A DNA stretch of 37,032 nucleotides from SIG437 sp045576235. Lineage in GTDB: Bacteria > Bacillota > Clostridia > UBA1381 > UBA9506. The DNA lies in contig JAZNGA010000003.1 of the NCBI GenBank assembly GCA_045576235.1, forward strand, positions 1-37,032, in the 5' to 3' direction. The position numbers were made by a program, and so were the translations under genes. Positions 15,415-23,302 of this stretch are shown here, one piece after another (position 1 is the stretch's first letter; each line of letters begins with the position of its first letter). The notes under the pieces are model-generated. The model saw only the letters and a program-made list of their open reading frames with translations. It made no database searches and was not told where the DNA came from.

Positions 15415-16448
15415 TACTTTTCGCCTCCTTGTTTGTTAAAAGCCTTTATAACCTTAACTATATTTAATCCCTGAGGACATTTTTCAACACATCTGCCACA
15501 TCCAACACACGAATACATCCCGTCATTATTAGCAGGGAAATAGCAAAGCTTATGCATAAATCTCTGACGATATCTTTGCATCTGGCTTGTTCTGTTATTT
15601 CCATGTGCCATCATTGTGAAGTCAGAATACATGCACGAATCCCAACAACGATATCTCTGCACACCCTCTTTTGTCGTGTAGTCTTTTATGTCATAGCACT
15701 GACATGTCGGGCAGACAAATGTGCATGTGCCACAAGCAAGACATGGTTTATAAAGCTCTTCCCAAAGAGCAGAATCAAACTTTTCTGAAACTGCATCTCC
15801 ATTCCAACCTTCTAAAGAAAGGTCAGAATATGGGAGCTTTTTAACAATATTTCTGATTTTCTCTTTTTCTGCCTCCAAAACCGCAGGATCTGCGTCATCT
15901 GATAAAACTGAGCTAACGCTTTCAGTCAGCTTTTCTCCTTTTTTTGTGAGAGCTTCCCAGATGTAGCTGTCATCTGACAAAGTGATTCTGACATCGGCTG
16001 AAGGCTCTGCGCAATCAATCCCAAAGACATTACAAAAACAGCTTTCTTCAGGCTCACCGCATGATAGCGCCACAATTGTTCCGTGGTCTCTTCTTGCTTT
16101 ATAGAAAGAGTCAACAGACTCAGACAAAAAGACCTTATCTAAAACTTCAATTCCCTTAACATCGCAGGCTCTCATGCCAAAAACAACAAAATCTTCCTCT
16201 ATTAATTCCTCAGGCTTAATTCTGATTTTCTTACCTTCTTTAAAACAGGTGTATAAAGTTTCGCTTTGCGGGAAAAAAGCATCTTTTGCAGATTTAACAG
16301 TCTTTAAGGTGTTAAGGTCAACTTCTGCATTTTCTGAAAAAGCACCATAGTTTGTCTGTCCTGCAGTTTTTATCGGTAAATAAAGTGACTGATTTTTTGT
16401 AATCTCACGGAATAATGCCGCCTGATTATTTTTAGCAATTCTTAACAT
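15414..16448 (-). CDS. flxB: FlxB-like 4Fe-4S dicluster protein (AsrA/hydrogenase-beta type)
   Basis: A 344-residue protein. Its N-terminal half resembles the beta subunit of sulfhydrogenase/AsrA proteins (VVFGMRACDVKGIEVLDKVF; CGEPEESCFCNVFGIDC). Its C-terminal half holds two [4Fe-4S] motifs: CLACGTCTFVCPTCQCYDI (about 236-254) and CVGCGRCVEKCPQGLN (about 317-332), the latter with the CP ending of bacterial ferredoxins. It should wire FlxA to FlxC/FlxD. It starts four bases after the flxC stop and overlaps flxA by one base, so the four flx genes are translated as a coupled block. Confidence 0.82.
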   Translation of the reverse strand: MLRIAKNNQAALFREITKNQSLYLPIKTAGQTNYGAFSENAEVDLNTLKTVKSAKDAFFPQSETLYTCFKEGKKIRIKPEELIEEDFVVFGMRACDVKGIEVLDKVFLSESVDSFYKARRDHGTIVALSCGEPEESCFCNVFGIDCAEPSADVRITLSDDSYIWEALTKKGEKLTESVSSVLSDDADPAVLEAEKEKIRNIVKKLPYSDLSLEGWNGDAVSEKFDSALWEELYKPCLACGTCTFVCPTCQCYDIKDYTTKEGVQRYRCWDSCMYSDFTMMAHGNNRTSQMQRYRQRFMHKLCYFPANNDGMYSCVGCGRCVEKCPQGLNIVKVIKAFNKQGGEK

Positions 16449-16452
16449 AACA

Positions 16453-17427
16453 TTATCCCCTTTCTTTTACGATATCAGGCTCAGCATCATCAAATTTAAA
16501 ATCTGTCAGCGGACATCTCTGCTCGCTTGTTGCTCCTGCCTGATAATCACCATAGAGCTCGTTTATGTCCTTAATGAATTTTCTGTTAAACAAATGAAGC
16601 GGAATTCCTTCAGGACACACTCTTGAACATTCTCCGCAATCTGTGCATCTTCCTGCAACATGAAACGCTCGAATGATGTGGAACATCTTTTCTTCAAAAG
16701 AATCGGTGTTTGCTTTTTGCGCCGAATCGAATTTCGTGCTGTCAAACACACACTTTCGACACGAGCAGGCAGGACAAACATTTCTGCACGCATTGCATCT
16801 GATACATTTTGAGAGTTCTGCTTTAAAAAGCTCAAACTTTTCATCAGGTGTCATAGCTTCAATTTTACTAACTTCAGCAAATCTTTCTTTGTCACATGTG
16901 TCTTCCGATTCACCAACTGTCTCATCATAAATCATGTGGTCTTTTCCCTTGCACACATGACATCTTTCAAGCATAACATCTTTATAGGAAATTTCCTTAT
17001 CCCCGTAAATTGATTCTATTTTAAGATTCTCTTTCTTATCTTCAAAGCCTGCTCCATCAATTGAAAGAATGCCTTTTATGCCAGCCTTCCTGATTTTTTC
17101 AATGTCAAGCTTTCCTTTGCAGCCCACACCGATAATATAGGCCTTTTCTCTGTCTATTCTGTGCTCTGTTAAAAGCTGATTGAAGCTATATGTGTCGCAA
17201 GGCTTTAAGAAAACAAGCGTTTTCCCTTCCTTTTTTCCTGCTTCAATCATATATTTGCTAAGGTTAGCACCGCAGAATCCGTCATAAACAAACTCTGTGA
17301 GGCTTTCCTCTGTTTCAAAAAACGACGGTTCGGGATTAAATGACAAATCACCATTTTTCCAGCCTAAAACGCGGCTGACTGTTCCGTCAGATAAAAGTGC
17401 TTTTGCACGACTGATTAATTCCTGCAT
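16453..17427 (-). CDS. flxC: FlxC-like 4Fe-4S protein
   Basis: A 324-residue paralogue-like partner of FlxB. It has the same layout: an N-terminal domain with LKPCDTYSFNQLL and VGCKGKL, a CHVCKGKDH pair near the middle, then CIRCNACRNVCPACSCRKC and CTDCGECSRVCPEGIP. These bind two [4Fe-4S] clusters, and the extra cysteines may hold more. In the Flx module it bridges FlxB and FlxD/HdrA. Its first 13 bases overlap the end of flxD, and the start ATG 17427 lies inside that gene. By sequence alone it could be called a coenzyme F420 hydrogenase beta or formate dehydrogenase beta-like protein; the gene order decides for FlxC. Confidence 0.78.
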   Translation of the reverse strand: MQELISRAKALLSDGTVSRVLGWKNGDLSFNPEPSFFETEESLTEFVYDGFCGANLSKYMIEAGKKEGKTLVFLKPCDTYSFNQLLTEHRIDREKAYIIGVGCKGKLDIEKIRKAGIKGILSIDGAGFEDKKENLKIESIYGDKEISYKDVMLERCHVCKGKDHMIYDETVGESEDTCDKERFAEVSKIEAMTPDEKFELFKAELSKCIRCNACRNVCPACSCRKCVFDSTKFDSAQKANTDSFEEKMFHIIRAFHVAGRCTDCGECSRVCPEGIPLHLFNRKFIKDINELYGDYQAGATSEQRCPLTDFKFDDAEPDIVKERG

Positions 17428-17858
17428 CTCAAATCCCCCAATCTGACATTTTTGCCGAGAGCCTTAACGCTGTCAACAAACTCATTCATAGTCTCCGAGA
17501 ATTTAACGCCTTCAGCTGCGGACACCCATTCAACGCGGACACGGTCTCTTTCTATACCGAGATAATCAAGCATGGAAAAAAGAAGTGTCATTCGTCTTCT
17601 TGCATAGTAGTTACCCGTTGAATAGTGACAATCTCCCGGATGACAACCGCAGATAATAACACCATCAGCACCCTTTTCGAATGCTCTCAAGATAAACATA
17701 GGGTTAACACGACAAGAACACGGAACGCGAATGATTTTCACATCAGCAGGATAAGAAAGGCGGCTTGAGCCGGCTAAATCTGCACCCGCATAGCTACACC
17801 AGTTGCAACAAAAAGCCACAATTTTCGGTCTGAATTCGCTATTTTCTTTTATAGACAT
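17415..17858 (-). CDS. flxD: MvhD/FlxD [2Fe-2S] electron-transfer protein
   Basis: A 147-residue MvhD-family protein: FCCNWCSYAGAD, then VPCSCR and GCHPGDCHYSTGNYYA. These are the conserved cysteines that bind one [2Fe-2S] cluster and dock on HdrA. In methanogens MvhD links hydrogenase to HdrA; in FlxD it links the NADH-oxidising FlxABC to HdrA. GGAGGTGG lies seven bases before the ATG, inside the hdrA end (10-base overlap), so hdrA and flxD are translationally coupled. The adjacent genes make the FlxD assignment strong. Confidence 0.9.
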   Translation of the reverse strand: MSIKENSEFRPKIVAFCCNWCSYAGADLAGSSRLSYPADVKIIRVPCSCRVNPMFILRAFEKGADGVIICGCHPGDCHYSTGNYYARRRMTLLFSMLDYLGIERDRVRVEWVSAAEGVKFSETMNEFVDSVKALGKNVRLGDLRCRN

Positions 17859-19837
17859 ATTGCATCCACCTCCGAAATCAACTGTCTGTTAGAGAAACCC
17901 TGAAGGTCCATAGCTCCAGATGGACATGTTACTGTGCAGGCACCACATCCCTGACAAAGAGCATTATTTACTACAGCAATTCTTCTCGTCTCACGAATTC
18001 CGTGATCATTCACTTCTTTGTCCTCATAGCTAATTGCCCCATAAGGACAGACATTCTGACATTGTGAGCATCCGTTGCAAAGCAATATGTCTGCCTGCGC
18101 AGTGCAAGGATTAGTCAGAAGCTTATCTTTAGCTAAAAGACCGATTGCTTTAACTGCAGCGGCTCCTGCCTGAGCTACAGTTTCAGGAATGTCTTTAGGT
18201 CCCTGGCAAACACCAGAGAGGAAAATTCCTGCCGTTGGTGATTCAACAGGACGGAGTTTAGCATGAGCTTCCGTTAAGAAATTGTTCGTGTCAATGGATG
18301 CTGTGAGCATCGTTGCAATTTTTCTAATATCACGGTCAGGCTCAATTGCAGTCGCAAGAACAACCATGTCAGCCTCTTTTAAAATCTGTTTGTTGTCTAT
18401 TAGGTCAGAGCCCTGAACAAGCAGCTTTCCATCAGGCTGAGGAACGACTTTTCCGACCTGCCCTTTTATATAGTTAACACCATACTGTTCAACTGCTCTT
18501 CTGTAGAACTCATCGAAGTTTTTACCTGGAGTTCTGACATCAATGTAAAACACTGTCACATTAACATCAGGATATTTATCACGGATAAGCATTGCATGTT
18601 TAGCTGTATACATACAGCAAATTTTTGAGCAATATGGCTTCCCTCTGTCATCTGAACAACGGCTTCCAACACACTGAATGAACACAATTTCTTTCGGCGG
18701 CTTTCCGTCTGACAATCTCTCTAAGTGTCCTTTTGTCGGGCCTGCCGCATTCATAACTCGTTCAAGCTCTAAGCTTGTGATGACATCTTTCGACTGGTTG
18801 TATGCATATTCGTCGTAGTTATCAAGGTTTATCGTGTCAAATCCCGTTGCAACAACGATTGCTCCATATTTCTGCGATATAATCTCGTCTTTTTGCTCAT
18901 AGTTGATGGCTCCTGCCTGACAGATTTTAGCACAAAGTCCGCACTTACCTGTCTTAAACCTAATGCAGGCTTCACTATCAATCACGGGAACATTCGGAAT
19001 AGCCTGCGCAAATGGAGTGTATATTGCAGGTCTTGTTCCCAAACCTCTGTTAAACTCTGACGGGGTTTTCTTTGATGGACATTTTTCCATGCAAGCTCCA
19101 CAACCCGTACATTTATTCATATCAACAAATCTTGCTTTTTTTCTTATGTCAACAGTGAAATCTCCGACAAAGCCTGAAACCTTTTCCACTTCACTGTATG
19201 TGTAAATATTAATTTTTTCGTGTGCGCTTGCCTCAACCATTTTAGGCGTTAAAATACACGCCGAACAGTCAAGCGTCGGAAAAGTTTTGTCAAGCTGTGA
19301 CATTCTTCCGCCGATTGACGGTGTCTTTTCGACGATGTCAACCTCATAGCCTGCGTCGGCAATATCAAGCGCAGTCTGAATTCCTGCTATACCACCGCCA
19401 ATTATGAGAGCCCTTTTCGTGACAAGACTTTCACCCGGCTCAAGCGGTGTGTTTAAGTTGACCTTAGCTACAGCAGCTCTTGCCAATATGATGGCTTTTT
19501 CTGTTCCTTCTTCGATGTCTTTATGAATCCACGAGCACTGCTCACGAATGTTTGCAATTTCAACCATATATGGATTCAAGCCAGCTTTTTCCGCAGCTTT
19601 TTTAAATGTCGCTTCGTGCATACGAGGAGAACACGAACAGATTACAAGACCTGTCAGTTTCTTTTCCTTAACGGCCTGAATAATTTTTTCCTGTCCCGCT
19701 TCAGAACACATATATTGGTAGTCCTCGCTATGAACAACACTCGGCTCTTTTGCCATAATTTCTGTCACTTTTTTAACATCTACCGTTGCGGCAATGTTGC
19801 TTCCGCAATGGCAAACAAACAAACCTATTCTCTGCAC
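17849..19837 (-). CDS. hdrA: HdrA, FAD-containing electron-bifurcating subunit
   Basis: A 662-residue flavoprotein. The N-terminal Fe-S region has VCHCGSNIAATVD and VICSCSPRMHE. The FAD/thioredoxin-reductase core has RALIIGGGIAGIQTALDIA (about 142-160) and GGRMSQLDKTFPTLDCSACILTPKM. An inserted ferredoxin domain carries CTGCGACMEKCPSKKTP (near 242) and CGLCAKICQAG. Two C-terminal [4Fe-4S] motifs close it: CNGCSQCQNVCPYG (near 590) and CQGCGACTVTCPSG (near 636). All features of the bifurcating HdrA are present: it takes electrons in pairs from FlxD/MvhD and splits them between HdrBC and ferredoxin. The start is GTG 19837 with GGAGG eight bases upstream. It sits five bases after hdrC. Confidence 0.93.
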   Translation of the reverse strand: MQRIGLFVCHCGSNIAATVDVKKVTEIMAKEPSVVHSEDYQYMCSEAGQEKIIQAVKEKKLTGLVICSCSPRMHEATFKKAAEKAGLNPYMVEIANIREQCSWIHKDIEEGTEKAIILARAAVAKVNLNTPLEPGESLVTKRALIIGGGIAGIQTALDIADAGYEVDIVEKTPSIGGRMSQLDKTFPTLDCSACILTPKMVEASAHEKINIYTYSEVEKVSGFVGDFTVDIRKKARFVDMNKCTGCGACMEKCPSKKTPSEFNRGLGTRPAIYTPFAQAIPNVPVIDSEACIRFKTGKCGLCAKICQAGAINYEQKDEIISQKYGAIVVATGFDTINLDNYDEYAYNQSKDVITSLELERVMNAAGPTKGHLERLSDGKPPKEIVFIQCVGSRCSDDRGKPYCSKICCMYTAKHAMLIRDKYPDVNVTVFYIDVRTPGKNFDEFYRRAVEQYGVNYIKGQVGKVVPQPDGKLLVQGSDLIDNKQILKEADMVVLATAIEPDRDIRKIATMLTASIDTNNFLTEAHAKLRPVESPTAGIFLSGVCQGPKDIPETVAQAGAAAVKAIGLLAKDKLLTNPCTAQADILLCNGCSQCQNVCPYGAISYEDKEVNDHGIRETRRIAVVNNALCQGCGACTVTCPSGAMDLQGFSNRQLISEVDAICL

Positions 19838-19842
19838 TTCCC

Positions 19843-20232
19843 CTACCTCCTGTATCTTCTGAATGCACTGACTAACAGCTGTTGCGGAAGCCCATCATCC
19901 AAAAGATGAGGAATTTCGTCAGGAATCAGATAATTCTGCCCTTTTCCGCGAACAACAAGCTGTCTTGCAGCATCAATAAGCCTGCCCGGTTGAACATCAC
20001 GCGGACATCTTTCTATGCAAGCAAAGCACGAAAGGCATTTCCATAGTGATTTTGAATTTACTAAAGAGTTAACATCATCATTTATAACATATGACACAAA
20101 CTGATGAGGCTTGATGTCCATTTCATTAAACGCAGGGCAGGTCGCAGAGCATTTTCCGCATTTCATACATTTCAAAGGATTAACACCGCTGATTTCTTTA
20201 ATTCTTTCTGATGAATTTTTTAGATTACTCAC
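19843..20232 (-). CDS. hdrC: HdrC, 4Fe-4S subunit
   Basis: A 129-residue protein with two ferredoxin-like motifs, CMKCGKCSATCP (about 22-33) and CLSCFACIERCP (about 66-77), followed by a basic tail. This is the size and pattern of HdrC, which relays electrons from HdrA to the HdrB active site. The start is GTG 20232 and overlaps the hdrB stop by eight bases (GTGAGTAA), so translation is coupled. It has no membrane segment, placing it in the soluble HdrABC type. Confidence 0.9.
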   Translation of the reverse strand: MSNLKNSSERIKEISGVNPLKCMKCGKCSATCPAFNEMDIKPHQFVSYVINDDVNSLVNSKSLWKCLSCFACIERCPRDVQPGRLIDAARQLVVRGKGQNYLIPDEIPHLLDDGLPQQLLVSAFRRYRR

Positions 20233-21028
20233 AATCTGCTTCCCCCTTTACGCCCAGTGCTTCTGCTAAAAGCTCTGTGAAATATATGACGGGGAGCTTG
20301 TTTGCTTTGCTATTATTTAAATTATAAAGGCAAAGCGGGCAAGCTGTCACAAGCATTTCAGCACCGAAGCCCTCCGCACTTTCCATAATCTTGTCACACA
20401 TCTTTTCTGCCATTTCTTTTTCTTTTAAGGATATATATCCTCCACAGCATTCGTTTCTGTATGGATAAATCACAGGCTCAGCACCGATTGCACGGATAAA
20501 ATCCTCAATGATTTTAGGATTTTCAGGATTGTCAAAACCCATAATTTTCCCAGGGCGAAGAAGCAGACAGCCATAATATGCTCCGATTTTCTTTCCCACG
20601 AGCGGATTTGTGACTTTTTCCTTTAATTTATCAAACCCGATTTTATCACGAAGCACCTCTAAAAAATGCAAAACTTCTGTTTCTCCTTCATATGGAGTGT
20701 CAAGCTTCATATAGTTATTAGCTCTTATTCTGATGTCTTCAACATTTTTCATATCATCATTAACTCTTTTTAAAACATGATGACAAGCCGAGCACAAAGT
20801 TATAAGCTCCTGACCTTTTTCTTTTGCTTCGTTTAATGCTCTCACCGAAGACAGCTTAGATGCTATTTCGTCTGAACCAAGCGGATAAACACCGCCGCAA
20901 CATTGCCAGTCTGTGATTTCTTCAAGTTCGAAGCCAAGCGCTTTTGATGAAGCCTTAGCATAAACATCCATTTTTTTCGCTTTTGTTCTTAATGTGCACC
21001 CCGGATAGTAGCTATATTTCATTATCAA
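20225..21028 (-). CDS. hdrB: HdrB, CCG-domain catalytic subunit
   Basis: A 267-residue protein with two complete CCG motifs: C11-x31-C43C44-x34-C79xxC82 and C154-x39-C194C195-x34-C230xxC233. In methanogen HdrB these hold the two non-cubane [4Fe-4S] clusters that reduce the CoM-CoB disulfide. Bacteria lack those coenzymes, so the acceptor must differ: DsrC in sulfate reducers, and here probably the fumarate reductase subunits or an unknown thiol/disulfide. No dsrC gene is in the window. The start is either TTG 21028 or the ATG two codons later (21022); AAAGGA lies nearer to the TTG. It follows mdh by 41 bases. Confidence 0.9.
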   Translation of the reverse strand: MIMKYSYYPGCTLRTKAKKMDVYAKASSKALGFELEEITDWQCCGGVYPLGSDEIASKLSSVRALNEAKEKGQELITLCSACHHVLKRVNDDMKNVEDIRIRANNYMKLDTPYEGETEVLHFLEVLRDKIGFDKLKEKVTNPLVGKKIGAYYGCLLLRPGKIMGFDNPENPKIIEDFIRAIGAEPVIYPYRNECCGGYISLKEKEMAEKMCDKIMESAEGFGAEMLVTACPLCLYNLNNSKANKLPVIYFTELLAEALGVKGEADCE

Positions 21029-21069
21029 ATCTATCCTTTCTAAAATTAGTTGTTGTTTTTTAAACCCAA

Positions 21070-22017
21070 TTATAAATCAATCTGTTTAATAACAGCTTTT
21101 AAAGCATCTGCACTCATCTGTAGTTTTTCAATTTCATCGTCCGTCAGCCTCATCGGAAGCTTTCCAGTCGCACCATCAGGTCCAACAAGGTTGAGAGTTG
21201 AAAGACAGACATCTTCTATCCCATATTCTCCGTGCATCATTGTTGAAACTGTTGTTATTGATGGATATGCGGCAACAAGCACACTGCAAAGGTTTATAAC
21301 CGCCATTGAAACAGCATAGAAGGTTGCCCCTTTATTTGCAATTATCGTTCCGCCTGATTTCTGAACATATTGAAGCATTGCATCTTTATCAATCGCCGGA
21401 TATTCAGGATTTCTGCTCTTCATCAGCTCAAAATATTCATCAATATGCATACCTGAAACCAAAGCTGCAGACCACGGAATAAAAGATGTGTCGCCATGTT
21501 CGCCGAAAACATAAGCATGAATGTTTTTCATAGCCACATTAAAGTGGTTTGAAATTCCTGTTCTGAGTCTTGCTGTGTCAAGCAAGGTTCCCGAGCCGAT
21601 AATCTGTTTTTCTGGAAGACCTGATATTTTCGTGAACACATAAGTCATAATGTCAACAGGGTTTGAAACTATAACATATTTAGCATTTGGCGCTGCTTTA
21701 ACAAGCTCAGGTGTGATTGATTTTAATATCTCAACATTTGTCTGTGTGAGCTCAATTCTTGTCTGCCCCGGTTTGCGCGCAATACCTGAAGTTATAATAA
21801 CAATATCAGAGTCTTTCGCGTCATCATAATCACCTGCAATTATTGAAATCGGATTTCTGAAGCATGTGCCCTGAGAGATGTCAAGAACTTCTCCCTGCAA
21901 CTTCTCTTTATCAATATCAATCATAACTATTTCTGAAGCAAGGTCTGTTGCTGCCATTGAATATGCAATAGTTGAACCAACGCTGCCGGCACCGATAATC
22001 GTTATTTTTCTGCTCAT
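21070..22017 (-). CDS. mdh: NAD-dependent malate dehydrogenase (LDH/MDH superfamily)
   Basis: A 315-residue dehydrogenase. It has the NAD site ITIIGAGSVGSTIAYS with the acidic IDID after strand 2, GSGTLLDTARLR (catalytic Asp, substrate Arg) and GEHGDTS (catalytic His). In the specificity loop it reads GIARKPGQTR: Arg stands where lactate dehydrogenases have Gln102, which marks oxaloacetate/malate specificity. The annotation therefore differs from the L-lactate dehydrogenase that a plain similarity search may give. As first gene of the operon it supplies malate for fumarase and consumes NADH. The start is ATG 22017 with AAAGGG eight bases upstream; the in-frame GTG at 22026 is part of the RBS. 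The leader is about 90 bases. Confidence 0.88.
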   Translation of the reverse strand: MSRKITIIGAGSVGSTIAYSMAATDLASEIVMIDIDKEKLQGEVLDISQGTCFRNPISIIAGDYDDAKDSDIVIITSGIARKPGQTRIELTQTNVEILKSITPELVKAAPNAKYVIVSNPVDIMTYVFTKISGLPEKQIIGSGTLLDTARLRTGISNHFNVAMKNIHAYVFGEHGDTSFIPWSAALVSGMHIDEYFELMKSRNPEYPAIDKDAMLQYVQKSGGTIIANKGATFYAVSMAVINLCSVLVAAYPSITTVSTMMHGEYGIEDVCLSTLNLVGPDGATGKLPMRLTDDEIEKLQMSADALKAVIKQIDL

Positions 22018-22057
22018 ACAAATCACCCTTTACACTTCTAATTTTTTGTAGTCACTC

Positions 22058-22090
22058 GCAAAAGAAAAAATCTCACGCGATTTCTTTCGC
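22058..22090 (-). promoter_or_regulatory. Hairpin in the mdh leader
   Basis: In the untranslated leader, 22058-22072 and 22079-22090 can pair imperfectly (GCAAAAGAAA... with ...TTTCTTTCGC) around a six-base loop. It is not followed by a T-run and is more likely an mRNA 5' stability element than a riboswitch. Confidence 0.3.
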
Positions 22091-22115
22091 CCTTTTTTCT
22101 GACCCATCGCAGTCA

Positions 22116-22144
22116 ATTATACTACATTGACAAAAATTTATCAA
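22116..22144 (-). promoter_or_regulatory. Sigma-A promoter of the mdh-hdr-flx-frd-fum operon
   Basis: On the minus strand TTGATA (22139-22144) and a perfect TATAAT (22116-22121) are separated by exactly 17 bp; the start point would be near 22109. It is the only strong promoter found before mdh, and no internal terminator is seen down to 9432, so a transcript of about 12.7 kb and 13 genes is predicted. Confidence 0.8.
22127..22144. promoter_or_regulatory. Candidate Rex (NADH-sensing repressor) operator
   Basis: TTGACAAAAATTTATCAA is an 18-bp palindrome-like site with half-sites TTGACAA and TTATCAA. The clostridial Rex pattern is TTGTTAA-N4-TTAACAA; five and six of seven positions agree, including both outer TTG/CAA and the inner AA/TT. 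It covers the whole -35 box and most of the spacer, so a bound protein would block polymerase. Rex releases DNA when NADH is high, which would suit an NADH-consuming succinate operon. The rex gene itself is not in the window. Confidence 0.45.
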
Positions 22145-22250
22145 GGGCTTATATGCATTTTTTTTGATACATTATATATAAATTTATGGTATAAATGTAT
22201 ATATTTTTCAGCAAATTTTAAAATCAAGTAAAAATATACAATTTTGACAA

Positions 22251-22290
22251 AATAAAAAAAGGAACTGTGGCAAAATGAGTTCATTTTGCC
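22251..22290 (-). terminator. Terminator after the AEC carrier (end of the rnf operon)
   Basis: GGCAAAATGA (22269-22278) and its inverse copy (22281-22290) form a 9-10 bp stem. On the minus strand the hairpin is followed within about ten bases by a run of seven T. It closes the rnf-apbE-AEC transcription unit and separates it from the mdh promoter. Confidence 0.7.
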
Positions 22291-22318
22291 TTCAGCCCCA
22301 TTTAGTTATGTATGAAAA

Positions 22319-23263
22319 TTAAAATAGTCCGAGATAGCTGAGTGAAAAAATCCATAAGAACAATGTAAAAAGACAAGCAACAGATGAAATCGCTACCACC
22401 TGAACAGCGAGTGCTTCATCTCCGCCCATTTGCTGCGCCATAGCAAAAGACGAAACCGCAGTCGGTGCGCCAAATATTATCAGTATGCATGCAAGAGCCT
22501 CTCCTGTGAATCCAAACAAAACGGCAAAAGGAATAACAAGAAGCGGAGCAACAACCAGTCTTCCCAAAACAGCTATAAGATTTTCTTTAAAATAGCCTTT
22601 TAAATCTGAAAATTCGAACACAGAACCGAGCACAATTATAGATAGCGGTGTCGCAATTGAAGAAACATCCTCCACTGATTTTTCAATCAAAGACGGGAGC
22701 TTCACTCCAAAAACCAAGAAAATTGTTCCTAATATGCAGCCAATTATGAGCGGATTTGTGATAATTCCTTTAATAAGCTTTAAATAGTCAATTTTCTCGT
22801 TTCCGTCCCTGAATCTTTCCAGGGAAATTACTCCTAAAACATTAAACACAGGAATCACGACAGCAACCATCATAGATGAAAGTCCACTTGTTTTACCCTC
22901 GCAGATATAATTAATTAACGGAATTCCTAAAATTGCAAAATTTGCACGAAAAAAAGCTTGCAGTATCACACCTCTTTTTCGGTTGTCTTTTGTCAAGAAT
23001 AAAACGGCAAAATACCCCAAAATAAATATGCATAAAACTGCGACTATTGTAAACACAATCAGCTCAGGATTAAAAACTTCAAACGACTTAGTGCTGTAAA
23101 TATTATAAAACAACAAGGTGGGAAGAAAAATCTTGAAAATCAATTTATTCATCGCATCAAAGCTTTTTTTGTCCGCCAGCTTAATCTTCTTGATAAAATA
23201 GCCTATCGCCATAAGAATAAAGATTGGCATGACGGCCGAAAAAGATAATTTTAAACTTTCCAT
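22319..23263 (-). CDS. AEC-family (auxin efflux carrier-like) transporter
   Basis: A 314-residue membrane protein with about ten hydrophobic helices in two halves and a central loop (around ERFRDGNEKIDY). The opening VMPIFILMAIGYFIKKIKL and the AFFRANFAILGIPL and IIFGAPTAVSSFAMAQQMGGD segments are family hallmarks. Members in Firmicutes include malate/malonate permeases (MleP type) as well as carriers of unknown substrate. Its place between apbE and the mdh operon makes an organic-acid substrate plausible but unproven. The start is ATG 23263 with AGGAG eight bases upstream. It lies 39 bases after apbE without a terminator between them, so it is probably the last gene of the rnf unit. Confidence 0.8.
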   Translation of the reverse strand: MESLKLSFSAVMPIFILMAIGYFIKKIKLADKKSFDAMNKLIFKIFLPTLLFYNIYSTKSFEVFNPELIVFTIVAVLCIFILGYFAVLFLTKDNRKRGVILQAFFRANFAILGIPLINYICEGKTSGLSSMMVAVVIPVFNVLGVISLERFRDGNEKIDYLKLIKGIITNPLIIGCILGTIFLVFGVKLPSLIEKSVEDVSSIATPLSIIVLGSVFEFSDLKGYFKENLIAVLGRLVVAPLLVIPFAVLFGFTGEALACILIIFGAPTAVSSFAMAQQMGGDEALAVQVVAISSVACLFTLFLWIFSLSYLGLF

Positions 23264-23302
23264 AAAAAACACTCCTAATTATGATTCACTCTATAAAGTC
23301 CA

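Noticed and set aside
14560..17427. AsrAB sulfite reductase operon
   Set aside because: The families overlap with FlxA/FlxB, but there is no siroheme AsrC, and MvhD plus HdrABC follow directly.
22026..22110. Riboswitch in the mdh leader
   Set aside because: The leader is only about 90 bases with one imperfect hairpin and no terminator or RBS-pairing arm.
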